From positions 1-58,262 of the IMG/VR virus record IMGVR_UViG_3300017783_000021: a DNA stretch of 58,262 nucleotides; one strand, written 5' to 3'. The translations under genes were made by a program, and so were the position numbers. Below, in pieces: positions 34,639-43,360 of this stretch (positions within the stretch are counted from its first letter, which is position 1; every line of letters begins with the position of its first letter). The notes below the pieces were generated by a model, which was given only the letters and a program-made list of their open reading frames with translations, did no database searches and was not told the DNA's origin. Source of the stretch: a virus.

Positions 34639-36981
34639 ATGCCATATACTATTAACAGAACAGACGGAACAACATTAGTAACACTAGCAGACGGTGTAGT
34701 TGATACAACTACAGATTTACAATTAGTAGGTCGCAATGTTGCTGGTTACGGTGAAATACAAAATGAAAATTTTGTCAGACTATTAGAAAATTTTGGCTCT
34801 ACTACAGCACCAAGCAAAGCACAGGTAGGCCAACTTTGGTTTGATAAAACAGTTAATTCACTTAGACCTGCTGTTTTTGATGGAACACAATGGCGTCAAT
34901 TAGGAATTGTACAAGTTTCAGCAACAGAACCTAGTAATAGAAAAGAAGGTGACCTATGGTGGGATTCTGCAAAGAATCAATTATATGCTTGGTCGGCCGA
35001 TGGTGACAATCATGTACTTGTAGGTCCTGAGGATTTAATATCTTACAGTGTTACTAAATGGGTTTCAATGGTACTAACAGATACAAGTGCAGTAGATCAT
35101 CCTGTTACAGTTGGTTATATCAATAACGTTGCATATGCTGTTATCGCTGACACAGAATTTACTATTGATCAAACAGCAACACCGTTACCTAACTTTACTA
35201 AATGTTATAGAGGTACAGTATTAAAGGGTACAAATGCAAATGGTGTAAGTACAGACACAAAAAATCATGGTACTGCAACTGATGCTGATAGATTAGTAGG
35301 TAAAGCAGGTGATACATACGCAAACAGAGAAGAAAACGAAATCATTACTGGAGTATTCAACTTTCAAAACAATAATGGTATTAATGTTGGTCCCAATAAT
35401 GAATTAAAAATTAATGTTGATAGTGTTTCTGGAAACGCTGGAGTCAACAATGAAACAAATGACGTATTATCATTTGGTGTAAATTACACAGGTAGTGGTG
35501 CAGACAAAACAATTTTCTACATAGAAGGCAAAGACGTAAAACCTTATGCAGACAATCAAGTGAATCTAGGTGCGCCAACAATGAAATATAGAAATATCTA
35601 TGCAGATGCTATATATTCAAATGTGGTTGGTGATGCATTAGGTAACTTTAGTGGTACATTAACAGGTGCAGTAACAGGTAACGTAACAGGTAACGTAACA
35701 GGAACAGTAACTGGACCTACAATTGGTACAGTCAAAGCCACTGGCGGTAAAATTATTGTTAACAACGACTTACAAATAGCATTAACAACTGCTGGCAGAG
35801 ACGGCGAAGCAGGTAATTACGAAGGTTATTTTGACGGAACAGCAAAATATGTTGTTGACGGAGTGTATAGAACTAATAATCAAACTATTAGCGGAAGCAA
35901 AACATTTTCAGCCACACAGAATTTTAATGCCGCAGTTAATGTTAACCATACGTTAAGTGCAGACAATGTTAATATTACCGAAGGTACAATAGGTAGTAAC
36001 GGCAACACAACAAGATTACAGTATGCAACTATTGATAATTCGAATATTGAAGATACAAACATAATTAGAGCGACAATCGACAATGGATCAACTATTGATA
36101 ATAGTGCGTTAGGTACTTTAGGTATCCTAAGTAATGTTAAATCAACTAAATTTACAGATGCAAACGACGTATCATTTAAATTTGTAAGCACAGATGGTAC
36201 ATTTGGTAATGCTGATAACAATACTGTTGTTACACAATTAGCAATTAAACAATATGTAGACGATAAAGTAGGTGCAATACCAAAAGATTTAACGTTTCAC
36301 TTAGATACAAGGGATATGAATACAAATGCTGTTAAAGCACAGTTAGAAAGACTTGCACCTGCCGCTGGTTATGCCGCAGGAACTAAGGCAAGAATACTAG
36401 GATCGCATTACTTTTCAAATATACCTTCAGGACAATTCTATCGTAGATACGGAACTAATACTGGTGTAAGATATGGTATTGGTTATATTGGTGGTAGAGC
36501 ATATTCATATACTGGTGTAAAAGCAAATGTTAATGATTTGATTAATGCTAAAAGTGCTATTACAGGATATGAATTTGTTAAAAAAGGTATTGGTGCATCA
36601 ACTACGCAAATTGTTAATGTAACAGCAGATCCTTTTGTAGATGATTATGCTGACAGTTATTGGATTGTAACAGATAGAGGACTAACACAAAACCAAGCAG
36701 ATTATATTGGATTACCACAGGCAGTAAATGCAAGAGTTCTTGTATTCCAAGATGGTGTTGCAGTAGGTTACGCATATGATGAAACTACAATTAACATGGA
36801 TGGTTTAAAATCAGGCTCACGTTTAGGTAGAGGAACATATACTGGAAATGATTTTGTAATTGAATGGTTCCAATTAGGAGGATTATTCAGCAGTGATCCT
36901 AATACACAGTATAGTACTTACAGTTATGATATTACAAAAACTATATTAAGCGGAAGTTGGGAGTTTGTAGGAAACTTTTAA
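34639..36981 (+). CDS. Tail fibre protein (fibre paralogue 3)
   Basis: A 780-residue fibre protein with the shared N-terminal module (LQLVGRNVAGYGEIQNENFV; GQLWFDKTVNSLRP; EGDLWWDSAKNQLYAW; VIADTEFTIDQTATPLPNF; HGTATDADRLVGKAG). A shaft segment made of G-x-V-T-G pentapeptides (about 335-360) is followed by SGSKTFSATQNFNAAVNV. FHLDTRDMNTNAVKAQLERL then begins a C-terminal domain unlike the other three fibres (YRRYGTNTGVRYGIGY, YWIVTDRGLTQNQADYIGL, LVFQDGVAVGYAYDE). This unique end is the most likely receptor-binding part, which is inference from its position at the tip. The stop codon overlaps the next start. Confidence 0.8.
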   Translation: MPYTINRTDGTTLVTLADGVVDTTTDLQLVGRNVAGYGEIQNENFVRLLENFGSTTAPSKAQVGQLWFDKTVNSLRPAVFDGTQWRQLGIVQVSATEPSNRKEGDLWWDSAKNQLYAWSADGDNHVLVGPEDLISYSVTKWVSMVLTDTSAVDHPVTVGYINNVAYAVIADTEFTIDQTATPLPNFTKCYRGTVLKGTNANGVSTDTKNHGTATDADRLVGKAGDTYANREENEIITGVFNFQNNNGINVGPNNELKINVDSVSGNAGVNNETNDVLSFGVNYTGSGADKTIFYIEGKDVKPYADNQVNLGAPTMKYRNIYADAIYSNVVGDALGNFSGTLTGAVTGNVTGNVTGTVTGPTIGTVKATGGKIIVNNDLQIALTTAGRDGEAGNYEGYFDGTAKYVVDGVYRTNNQTISGSKTFSATQNFNAAVNVNHTLSADNVNITEGTIGSNGNTTRLQYATIDNSNIEDTNIIRATIDNGSTIDNSALGTLGILSNVKSTKFTDANDVSFKFVSTDGTFGNADNNTVVTQLAIKQYVDDKVGAIPKDLTFHLDTRDMNTNAVKAQLERLAPAAGYAAGTKARILGSHYFSNIPSGQFYRRYGTNTGVRYGIGYIGGRAYSYTGVKANVNDLINAKSAITGYEFVKKGIGASTTQIVNVTADPFVDDYADSYWIVTDRGLTQNQADYIGLPQAVNARVLVFQDGVAVGYAYDETTINMDGLKSGSRLGRGTYTGNDFVIEWFQLGGLFSSDPNTQYSTYSYDITKTILSGSWEFVGNF
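35659..35720 (+). repeat. Short tandem repeats coding for GNVTG pentapeptides
   Basis: Inside fibre paralogue 3 the unit GTAACAGGTAAC and close variants recur and encode GAVTGNVTGNVTGTVTG. A related tract encodes GNVVGNVTGNVTG in paralogue 4 (38929-38990), and a shorter one occurs near 32045-32090 in paralogue 1. Near-identical tracts in paralogues can serve as recombination points. Confidence 0.7.
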
Positions 36982-37463
36982 TGTATGAAATTAAGAAAGA
37001 ATTTATTACTAACGTAGATGAGATTATGTTGCTAGTAAAAGAGCATGAAAGCAAATTTACTAGAAGAGGAAAAGGCGCAAAAGACAGGCACGAAACGAAG
37101 TACGGTAAAAGTAACTTTAGTTCTTTGTTTATGAAAGATATGAACGAAGAATTAGTTGAAACTATTTGGAAAACAATACCAGATGAACGTAAATGGTGTT
37201 CACAAGTAGTAGTAAACAAATATCAACCGGGTGATTGGCTAATCAAACACCAAGACAGTGCCGGAGGATATTGGAAGTTTTTGTTAGTTTTTCTAACAGA
37301 AGGTGAACCGCACTTTAAATACTGGGACAAGAAAGATAATGAAGTACTTGTTCAAGAAATAAAAGGAGCAATGTTTGATATGCCAATTGATACTTGGCAT
37401 GAAGTAACGGAGATAAAAGAAAATGAAGACCCGAAATATAGTCTTTGTTTGATATGGGAATAA
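36981..37463 (+). CDS. 2-oxoglutarate/Fe(II) oxygenase, prolyl-4-hydroxylase-like
   Basis: A 160-residue dioxygenase-like protein. The jelly-roll motifs are LIKHQDSAGGYWKFLLVFLT (HxD, iron ligands) and later DTWHEV (distal His), with PKYSLCLIW placing a Lys about 12 residues further on, where prolyl 4-hydroxylases use Lys to hold 2-oxoglutarate. I start it at the ATG at 36981, which overlaps the stop of the preceding fibre gene (TAATG). A longer frame from 36957 would only add residues read from the fibre gene. It sits between fibre genes, so hydroxylation of a virion or host-surface protein is possible, but no substrate is visible. Confidence 0.7.
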   Translation: MYEIKKEFITNVDEIMLLVKEHESKFTRRGKGAKDRHETKYGKSNFSSLFMKDMNEELVETIWKTIPDERKWCSQVVVNKYQPGDWLIKHQDSAGGYWKFLLVFLTEGEPHFKYWDKKDNEVLVQEIKGAMFDMPIDTWHEVTEIKENEDPKYSLCLIWE

Positions 37464-37468
37464 AAATT

Positions 37469-37942
37469 ATGGCTGAAAAAAGTATGACATTAATGTTTAA
37501 TAAATCCAACGGTGCAATGATTGGCGGATTTGAAACAAGTGAAACACCGGCACAATATTTAGAAGGTGTACGGTATAAAACACTGGCGTATGATCCAGAA
37601 ACACATGCTTATGTTGGCGATTATGCAACAGGTAGTATTCAGGAAATTCCTGAAGATGATAATCAATATATTGACGAAGAATTACTAGATAATAATGTTG
37701 AAGAAAATATTATTAGAGAATACCCAATATACACACAACTTAATATTATTATGGATGTGTTACATAACAATTCAGATATTGTTAAAACAAAAGAATTTTT
37801 ACAAATGATGTCATTCATCGAAGATGAACGTGCTAAAAATGCGGCTCGAAAAGAAGTTTACAAAGCAGATGATAGTCCTTACAACTACGTTTCAAAAGAA
37901 GATTCTATCGCTGATGTCAACACTAGACTAGATCAAGATTAA
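37469..37942 (+). CDS. Unknown protein in the fibre cluster, possible fibre assembly factor
   Basis: A 157-residue acidic protein starting at ATG 37469 (MAEKSMTLMFNKSNGAM), 5 nt after the oxygenase stop. An upstream in-frame ATG at 37445 lies inside the oxygenase gene and is less likely. The N-terminal part is beta-like (YKTLAYDPETHAYVGDYATG), followed by an acidic linker and a helical region REYPIYTQLNIIMDVLHNN. Segments of the form YPIYxQLNII occur in small chaperone-like proteins beside phage fibre genes, so a tail-fibre chaperone is a possibility based on place and weak resemblance. No catalytic motif is seen. Confidence 0.5.
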   Translation: MAEKSMTLMFNKSNGAMIGGFETSETPAQYLEGVRYKTLAYDPETHAYVGDYATGSIQEIPEDDNQYIDEELLDNNVEENIIREYPIYTQLNIIMDVLHNNSDIVKTKEFLQMMSFIEDERAKNAARKEVYKADDSPYNYVSKEDSIADVNTRLDQD

Positions 37943-37955
37943 GGTAAATACACTT

Positions 37956-39719
37956 ATGCCATACATAGTAAACACATATAACGGACAGCAAATTGCAATA
38001 GTAAACGATGGTGCTATTGATCAAACTACTGATATTAAATTAATTGGTAGAAACTATGCTGGCTTCGGAGAGATTCTTAACGAGAACATGATTAACCTCA
38101 TGGAAAACTTCTCCGGTACTACACCTCCACCGAGACCACTTGCTGGACAGTTATGGTATGACTCAGCAAACAAGGTTTTAAAATTTTATGATGGTAACCA
38201 GATGCGTATTGCAGGCGGTGCTGAAGTTGGACTTATACAACCGACAGGATTAGCAAAAGGTGATATGTGGTGGGAAGAAGATGGTGAACAGTTATATGTT
38301 TATAATGGTGAAGATTTTATTCTAGTTGGTCCAGTTGCATCTGGTGGTGAAGGTGTATCACAGGTTAATGTTGCAACAATTAAAGATACGTTAGCAAATG
38401 ATAGAACAATTCTTAAAGTTACTGTACAGGATCAAGTAATTAATATTGTTTCAAAAGATGAATTTACAATAGACAACAGTGCAAATCCTATTGCAGGATT
38501 TAGTGCAATCAAAAAAGGTTTAAACCTTGCAAGTAAAACTACATTTCCAGGAATGCGTTATTGGGGAACAGCAGATGATGCTGATAATCTAGGCGGAATA
38601 CCAGCGGCACAATATGTTCTTAACAGTGGACTACAACAATTTAGTGATGTAGTAAGTTTCTTAAATGATAATGGTATTGTATTAGGTGCTGGTAGTGATT
38701 TAAAATTACATATTACAAACGGTGATCAAGTTAACTTAACAAACCAAGTAGGACGTATTATTAGATTTAACGTAAACAATCTTGGTGCAGGTGCAGTTAA
38801 TGTAGGAAGATTTGAAGGTCCAGAATTTTTACCTGGTGCAAATAGCACAGGAAGTATTGGTAGTAATAGTAATAGATGGGCAAATGGATTTTTTGATAAC
38901 GTTAGTATTGAAGCAAGTGGTGCATTAAATGGTAATGTTGTAGGTAATGTTACAGGTAATGTTACAGGAAATACAACAGGAACACATAACGGCAACGTTC
39001 AAGCAAGTGTTGGTACAAGTACATTTAACAACGTAACAGTTGGCGGAGTGTTGACAGCAGATCTAACAGGTACATCAACAACAGCAACAAAATTAATTAT
39101 TGATGCAGGTACTGCATTTACAGCAACAACATCTACTCCGGCGGCAGTTGATAAAAGATCGATTGTAGCACGTGATTCTTCAGGAGAAGTATTTGCAACG
39201 GTATTCAATGGTACAGCAACAAACGCAACGTCATTGGGTGGAGCAACAGCAGACATCACTGCAACATCTAACACTATTGCACAAAGAGATTCAGATGGTG
39301 ATTTAGTTGCACGTAAATTTGAAGGTACAGCAACAGCGGCACAATTTGCTGACTTGGCAGAAATTTATAAAGGTGACTTAGAGTACGAGCCCGGTATAGT
39401 ATTAGTATTTGGCGGCGAAGAAGAAGTAACAACAACTGATAAATTTTGTGATCATAGAATTGCAGGAGTTGTTTCAACAGAACCGGCACACTTAATGAAC
39501 TCAAACGCAGACGGAATTGCTGTAGCATTACGTGGTAGAGTTCCGTGTTATATTGAAGGTCCTGTGAATAAAGGTGATTTAATTGTTACTAGTCCAAAAA
39601 ATGGAATAGGTACAGCATTAACTAAAGATAGTGCATTACCAAATTCATTATGTGTACTTGGAAGATCGCTTGAAAACAGCACTGACACAGGTATTAGACT
39701 AGTAGAAATAGTAGTGTAA
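37956..39719 (+). CDS. Tail fibre protein (fibre paralogue 4) with cleavage-type C-terminal domain
   Basis: A 587-residue fibre protein with the shared N-terminal module (IKLIGRNYAGFGEILNENM; GQLWYDSANKVLKFYDG; KGDMWWEEDGEQLYVYNG; NIVSKDEFTIDNSANPIAGF; WGTADDADNLGGIPAAQYV). A shaft with G-N-V-T-G repeats (about 325-345) follows. The C-terminal about 125 residues begin AAQFADLAEIYKGDLEYEPG and contain VLVFGG, DHRIAGVVST and GRVPCYIEGPVNKGDLIV. This resembles the autoproteolytic intramolecular chaperone-type (G2-like) ends seen on marine phage fibres, though whether it self-cleaves is not visible. It is the last gene of the plus-strand late block. Confidence 0.8.
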   Translation: MPYIVNTYNGQQIAIVNDGAIDQTTDIKLIGRNYAGFGEILNENMINLMENFSGTTPPPRPLAGQLWYDSANKVLKFYDGNQMRIAGGAEVGLIQPTGLAKGDMWWEEDGEQLYVYNGEDFILVGPVASGGEGVSQVNVATIKDTLANDRTILKVTVQDQVINIVSKDEFTIDNSANPIAGFSAIKKGLNLASKTTFPGMRYWGTADDADNLGGIPAAQYVLNSGLQQFSDVVSFLNDNGIVLGAGSDLKLHITNGDQVNLTNQVGRIIRFNVNNLGAGAVNVGRFEGPEFLPGANSTGSIGSNSNRWANGFFDNVSIEASGALNGNVVGNVTGNVTGNTTGTHNGNVQASVGTSTFNNVTVGGVLTADLTGTSTTATKLIIDAGTAFTATTSTPAAVDKRSIVARDSSGEVFATVFNGTATNATSLGGATADITATSNTIAQRDSDGDLVARKFEGTATAAQFADLAEIYKGDLEYEPGIVLVFGGEEEVTTTDKFCDHRIAGVVSTEPAHLMNSNADGIAVALRGRVPCYIEGPVNKGDLIVTSPKNGIGTALTKDSALPNSLCVLGRSLENSTDTGIRLVEIVV

Positions 39720-39738
39720 ACTACGTATATAATGGTGT

Positions 39739-39755
39739 CTTAAACGCATTTTAAG
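39739..39755. terminator. Candidate terminator between convergent fibre and thyX genes
   Basis: The 51-bp gap between the converging genes holds a hairpin, CTTAAA/TTTAAG (39739-39744/39750-39755), with a 5-nt loop CGCAT. The stem is AT-rich and lacks a clear U-run, so support is mainly the position. Confidence 0.3.
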
Positions 39756-39770
39756 CGTCATACAGCGGTG

Positions 39771-40448
39771 TTAGTTACTTTGTAATACGTTTGACGCCAT
39801 AGGAAAAATTTCAGCAATAACAGACGCACAAGCCTTTGCAATATCCATATGTTCTTTTTGGGTACCGTTAGCACCACGCAATTCAATATAATGGATCCAA
39901 CTACGTAGAGTACCGTTCATATACAATGTAGTTTTGGTTATACCTTCGGGTAATACCTTACGTGCTTGTTCTTTGGCAATGCCTTTTTTGATTGCCCAAT
40001 CGTATTCTTTTTTGGCAAGATGTGCAATACGCATTTGTGCATGTAACCAATCAAGTTGTAATTTTTCATCTTCTACTTCGATTGAATTCTGTCTATTCTT
40101 TGTATCTTGCAATCTTGCTTCGCTGTATTCGAACATTTGATCTTGTTCATCAGGGTTAGCATATCGTTGACTAAACTCTTGGAATGCAAAACTACGATGA
40201 CGTACAATTTGGTGTGCAATGTCCCTAGTTGTTTTTATTTCTAAACAAGCGTTTACCATTTCTAGCGGTGACCAATGAGCGTGTTTGATTAGATAATTAA
40301 TTAAACGTTCACTTGTTTCTGTGTTAATTTGTGCAGTTGGGTTTGAAACCTTTGCACAAAAGGCAATAAGTTCTTGTAGGTCAGTTAAACCTTCTTGTTC
40401 AAATTCTGCTGTTGCTTTACTATAACTTATCAATTTAACTTGTGTCAT
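39771..40448 (-). CDS. thyX: Flavin-dependent thymidylate synthase ThyX
   Basis: A 225-residue ThyX, which makes dTMP from dUMP using FAD, NADPH and methylene-tetrahydrofolate. The signature RHRSFAFQEFSQRY (83-96) fits RHRxxSxxxxSxRY-type ThyX motifs, with the preceding TTRDIAHQIV and the C-terminal LRSWIHYIELR for substrate binding. The length is typical. It is the last gene of a leftward series and its ATG overlaps the stop of the upstream gene by 4 nt (ATGA). Phage ThyX supports DNA synthesis when host thymidylate synthesis is limiting. Confidence 0.97.
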   Translation of the reverse strand: MTQVKLISYSKATAEFEQEGLTDLQELIAFCAKVSNPTAQINTETSERLINYLIKHAHWSPLEMVNACLEIKTTRDIAHQIVRHRSFAFQEFSQRYANPDEQDQMFEYSEARLQDTKNRQNSIEVEDEKLQLDWLHAQMRIAHLAKKEYDWAIKKGIAKEQARKVLPEGITKTTLYMNGTLRSWIHYIELRGANGTQKEHMDIAKACASVIAEIFPMASNVLQSN

Positions 40449-40807
40449 TTCTTTTTACCTTGCCTTTTAATTTTAAAATTTACTTTTTTAGTAAATGCAT
40501 TTCGTGATTCATTTACACTATCTTGTAACTTCTCTAGCATTACACTAAAGTCAATAGTTTCTATTTGGTTTTTGTATTGAGTAATAACAGTATTAACTGT
40601 TGCAGTTGCTTGATCAATTGAATGGGATTTCCGCACAATATCCTGTACGTCAATTACATATTTTTCTTTTGTTTTGAGATTTAGTATTAGATGCTTCAGA
40701 TACTTTATGGGAAGACTTTTAATATTAATAGAACTTAAAACGTCTTCCCAATTAGCATCGAAGTTTGATTCATCTACGTATAGTTTACCGCGAGGACCTT
40801 TGGCCAT
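40445..40807 (-). CDS. Conserved-looking protein of unknown function
   Basis: A 120-residue basic protein. The N-terminus MAKGPRGKLYVDESNFD is followed by helix-rich sequence (SIDQATATVNTVITQYKNQI) and a lysine-rich end (KVNFKIKRQGKKK). No motif is recognised. It is coupled by a 4-nt overlap to thyX downstream and by a one-base overlap to the gene upstream, so it is part of one translation unit. The basic tail could bind nucleic acid, but this is a guess. Confidence 0.55.
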   Translation of the reverse strand: MAKGPRGKLYVDESNFDANWEDVLSSINIKSLPIKYLKHLILNLKTKEKYVIDVQDIVRKSHSIDQATATVNTVITQYKNQIETIDFSVMLEKLQDSVNESRNAFTKKVNFKIKRQGKKK

Positions 40808-41367
40808 TACGCATCAACTTTTTTCCTAGTTGAAGATGCTTTTTTAGGCTCTGCAGGCGGATCCATTTCATCTGCTCTGCGTCTTAGCGATACAACTTCT
40901 TTATACAATGCATCTGCTCTTTGTCTATAGTTTTTAGCAATAGTCATTTTATTGCCTTCTTCATCTGGTTCAGACTCAGGTTTGATTGCAAGTTCAGATA
41001 CATCAACACCTCTTTGAGATGCGATTTCTTCATTTAGTTTATCTAAATTAATCCAACTCTCACGTTGTGGTGTAGGTGTAATTGTTATTTCTTTTGTTTC
41101 TACTTTTACCAAGTAGTTTGATCTGCTAAGAGCACTTAAGATGTTACTACCGTCTGCAAATTTTCTTACTGCAAGTACAGTTGCAACTTCTTGTGCATCT
41201 TGACCGTTGTTTGATTCAACAACTTTGAATAGTTCATCATGCCAACTTGGATTTAACTTCTCCACTGGAATGACTAATGCACTGTAAGGATCTCCTGGCA
41301 GTGTACGATAAGCAATGACAACTTTTTTACCGTTGACATTTCCTACGTGTTTAATTGCTTGTGCCAT
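40807..41367 (-). CDS. Unknown protein with basic C-terminal tail
   Basis: A 186-residue protein. The first half (HVGNVNGKKVVIAYRTLPGD; YSALVIPVEKLNPSWHDELF; AQEVATVLAVRKFADGSNIL) looks like a compact alpha/beta domain. The second half is linker-like and charged, ending in LRRRADEMDPPAEPKKASSTRKK. No family is recognised. Ribosome site AAGGAGAAAATT precedes the ATG. It belongs to the same leftward series as thyX and neighbouring unknowns. Confidence 0.6.
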   Translation of the reverse strand: MAQAIKHVGNVNGKKVVIAYRTLPGDPYSALVIPVEKLNPSWHDELFKVVESNNGQDAQEVATVLAVRKFADGSNILSALSRSNYLVKVETKEITITPTPQRESWINLDKLNEEIASQRGVDVSELAIKPESEPDEEGNKMTIAKNYRQRADALYKEVVSLRRRADEMDPPAEPKKASSTRKKVDA

Positions 41368-41378
41368 AATTTTCTCCT

Positions 41379-41684
41379 TTAGGCTGTCGGCGCTTGAGCC
41401 GGTGCCTCTGGTTGACCTTCTTTATTTTCTTCTGCTGGTTTCACTGCATCAAGGAATTGATTTAGTCTGTTATAAGTGTTTCCTACAACAGCCATTTCAG
41501 CCGCCTTAAATGTTCCACGTGAACTTGCAACATCGATAATAGTTTTTAATGCCTGTAAATCTGTAACTGTTAAGTCTGGACTTGCAGGATTCGCTGGGTT
41601 GGCAGGATGATTTGCATCAGGTTTAATCTGACTAGCACCTGTTTCTGCCTTCGGTGCTTCCGTGTTTTCAACTTTTTCGTTCAT
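41379..41684 (-). CDS. Small protein with disordered ends and a conserved core
   Basis: A 101-residue protein with a Pro/Ala/Asn-rich N-terminal third, a core LTVTDLQALKTIIDVASSRG followed by TFKAAEMAVVGNTYNRLNQF, and a Pro/Ala/Glu-rich end. The core resembles a helical segment seen in unnamed proteins of marine T4-like phages. A strong ribosome site AAGGAGATT lies upstream of the ATG. No function can be assigned. Confidence 0.6.
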   Translation of the reverse strand: MNEKVENTEAPKAETGASQIKPDANHPANPANPASPDLTVTDLQALKTIIDVASSRGTFKAAEMAVVGNTYNRLNQFLDAVKPAEENKEGQPEAPAQAPTA

Positions 41685-41710
41685 AAATAGAATCTCCTTC
41701 GTACATTTAA

Positions 41711-42019
41711 TTATACAACTTCACACTCGTCATCGCTAAGAACTGAACAAGCAAGACTGAAATATGATAGTTCTGAGCCCTTTTCGAAGCCAATTTGGCA
41801 AATATTTTCTAACTTGTTATCAATAATTTTTAAATTTGGAACTACTGAGAACCTACCATCGAGGTTATTGTAAATCCAATTTTTAATATCATCAGCAACA
41901 TTGTCTACTCTCCAAGTTGTTATTCGAACATCAATTTTTTCAAAATGAATTGGCATTGTGTCTAATTCTCTTATACCTAATATGTTTAACGGATTAGGAT
42001 CTTGCATTAAGAGTTTCAT
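41711..42019 (-). CDS. Small unknown protein coupled to the VWA gene
   Basis: A 102-residue protein (MPIHFEKIDVRITTWRVDNV; WIYNNLDGRFSVVPNLKIID; FSLACSVLSDDECEVV) with alternating hydrophobic residues suggesting an alpha/beta fold. Its ATG overlaps the stop codon of the VWA/HExxH gene by one base, so it should be made in step with that protein and could be its partner. No family is recognised. Confidence 0.55.
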   Translation of the reverse strand: MKLLMQDPNPLNILGIRELDTMPIHFEKIDVRITTWRVDNVADDIKNWIYNNLDGRFSVVPNLKIIDNKLENICQIGFEKGSELSYFSLACSVLSDDECEVV

Positions 42020-43311
42020 TATGCCGCCTCTTTTGCATCATAGTAACATGTTACACCGTGTGGTGCTTCTATAGAAGTGTCTGAATGAATTACCCATACT
42101 GTATCACAGTAATTCTCATCACCCCAGTTCCATGAATACCCATCTGTAAATACTAAAAGTTTTTTTGGTGTAATACCATGCTCTTTCATGTATTGCCAGT
42201 TTGCATCAAAGTCAGTGCCGCCTCCGCCTGCAAGTTCATAATCTTCGATTGTTTCACCTGCATCAGGAGTAAAATCTTGTTCATTATAAACTTCAGTATC
42301 AAAGCACCATACTTTAATTTTGTAATCATCGTATTGATCACAAATTCCTTTTACTTCACTTAGAAAATCTCTTGCTTCACTGCTACCAATTGAACCAGAC
42401 ATATCAAGTGCGATAGCAATATCAATAGTATCTTCAAAGTCCATGCCAGGAAGTACTGCTGATGTGTGCCAACCTTTACGTGAAGGTCTCATAAATGAGT
42501 AATTACTTTTAATAGTAGACTGAATTTGTTGATTCAGTATTTCACGCCAGTTCATTTTAGGTCCAGTAAGTTCTTTAATAATACGTTGTACACCTTTAGG
42601 AACATTACCAACACCAGCCGCCTGTGCAGAACTAACCATTGCTTCTTTCATTTCATCACGAATTTTTTTAAGTTCTTCTTTTGAATATGTTGGTTGTTTA
42701 CCTTTACCGCTTTTACCTTTTTTAGTTTTACCTGCAGGACCTTGACCTTTACCCTTTTCCCAATCAATATGTTCGTCAAGCAATCTACCTAATTGTTCAA
42801 GTTGTTCTTGATCATATTTTTTAAAGATATCATCATATACAGCCTCTGATGCCCAACCGTAATATTTAGGATCATGAAAGGGTTTAACCTGTGTAATCAT
42901 CTCGCCAATATTATGACGAATCAAATCACCGTTAACACAATAGTCAGCGGCAATGTTATAAATTTGTGCATCACGGCTATCTCTACGTGTAAAGTGATCA
43001 TATACACAGTGTAGGATTTCGTGTCCAAATAAAAATTCTGTTTGTTTTTGTGTTAGTTCGTTTACAAAGTTTTCATTATAATAAAAGTTACGACCATCTG
43101 TTGCCGCCGTTGCACACCAATCAGTTGCGTCAATAATTTTAAGACGTGTAGCAAGATTACCAAAAAACGGTTGACGTATTAAAAGGGCAATACGAGCCGT
43201 TGTTAATTTTTCTAATACTTTAGTACTATCGAACTTTGACAAGACCTTTTCATAGATCTTACCATCTATCATTGTTTGTTCTACTGCGGTTGTTTGTTGT
43301 GACATGTTCAT
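42019..43311 (-). CDS. Putative metallopeptidase with VWA-like C-terminal domain
   Basis: A 430-residue protein of the VWA-like metallopeptidase type (DUF2201-like). An N-terminal zinc-peptidase-like domain carries GHEILHCVYDH (HExxH at 97-101) and a further NIAADYCVNGDLI. A basic linker, KGKGQGPAGKTKKGKSGKGK, covers about 196-215. The C-terminal domain has a MIDAS-like DMSGSIGSSEARDFL (from 303) and GGGGTDFD (363-370). Such proteins work with MoxR-type AAA+ ATPases, and one is encoded 1.2 kb upstream on the same strand. A near-perfect promoter lies at 43332-43359. The role of the pair in T4-like phages is not established, as far as I know. Confidence 0.8.
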   Translation of the reverse strand: MNMSQQTTAVEQTMIDGKIYEKVLSKFDSTKVLEKLTTARIALLIRQPFFGNLATRLKIIDATDWCATAATDGRNFYYNENFVNELTQKQTEFLFGHEILHCVYDHFTRRDSRDAQIYNIAADYCVNGDLIRHNIGEMITQVKPFHDPKYYGWASEAVYDDIFKKYDQEQLEQLGRLLDEHIDWEKGKGQGPAGKTKKGKSGKGKQPTYSKEELKKIRDEMKEAMVSSAQAAGVGNVPKGVQRIIKELTGPKMNWREILNQQIQSTIKSNYSFMRPSRKGWHTSAVLPGMDFEDTIDIAIALDMSGSIGSSEARDFLSEVKGICDQYDDYKIKVWCFDTEVYNEQDFTPDAGETIEDYELAGGGGTDFDANWQYMKEHGITPKKLLVFTDGYSWNWGDENYCDTVWVIHSDTSIEAPHGVTCYYDAKEAA

Positions 43312-43331
43312 TTGCTCCTAACTATAATAAT

Positions 43332-43359
43332 AGTATAGCATCTTTAAGAGTATTGTCAA
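43332..43359 (-). promoter_or_regulatory. Sigma70-like promoter for the VWA operon
   Basis: On the minus strand TTGACA (43359-43354), a 16-nt spacer and TATACT (43337-43332) lie 20 nt before the gene's ATG, with ribosome site TTAGGAGC in between. The -35 box ends next to the stop of the upstream gene. Confidence 0.8.
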
Positions 43360-43360
43360 C

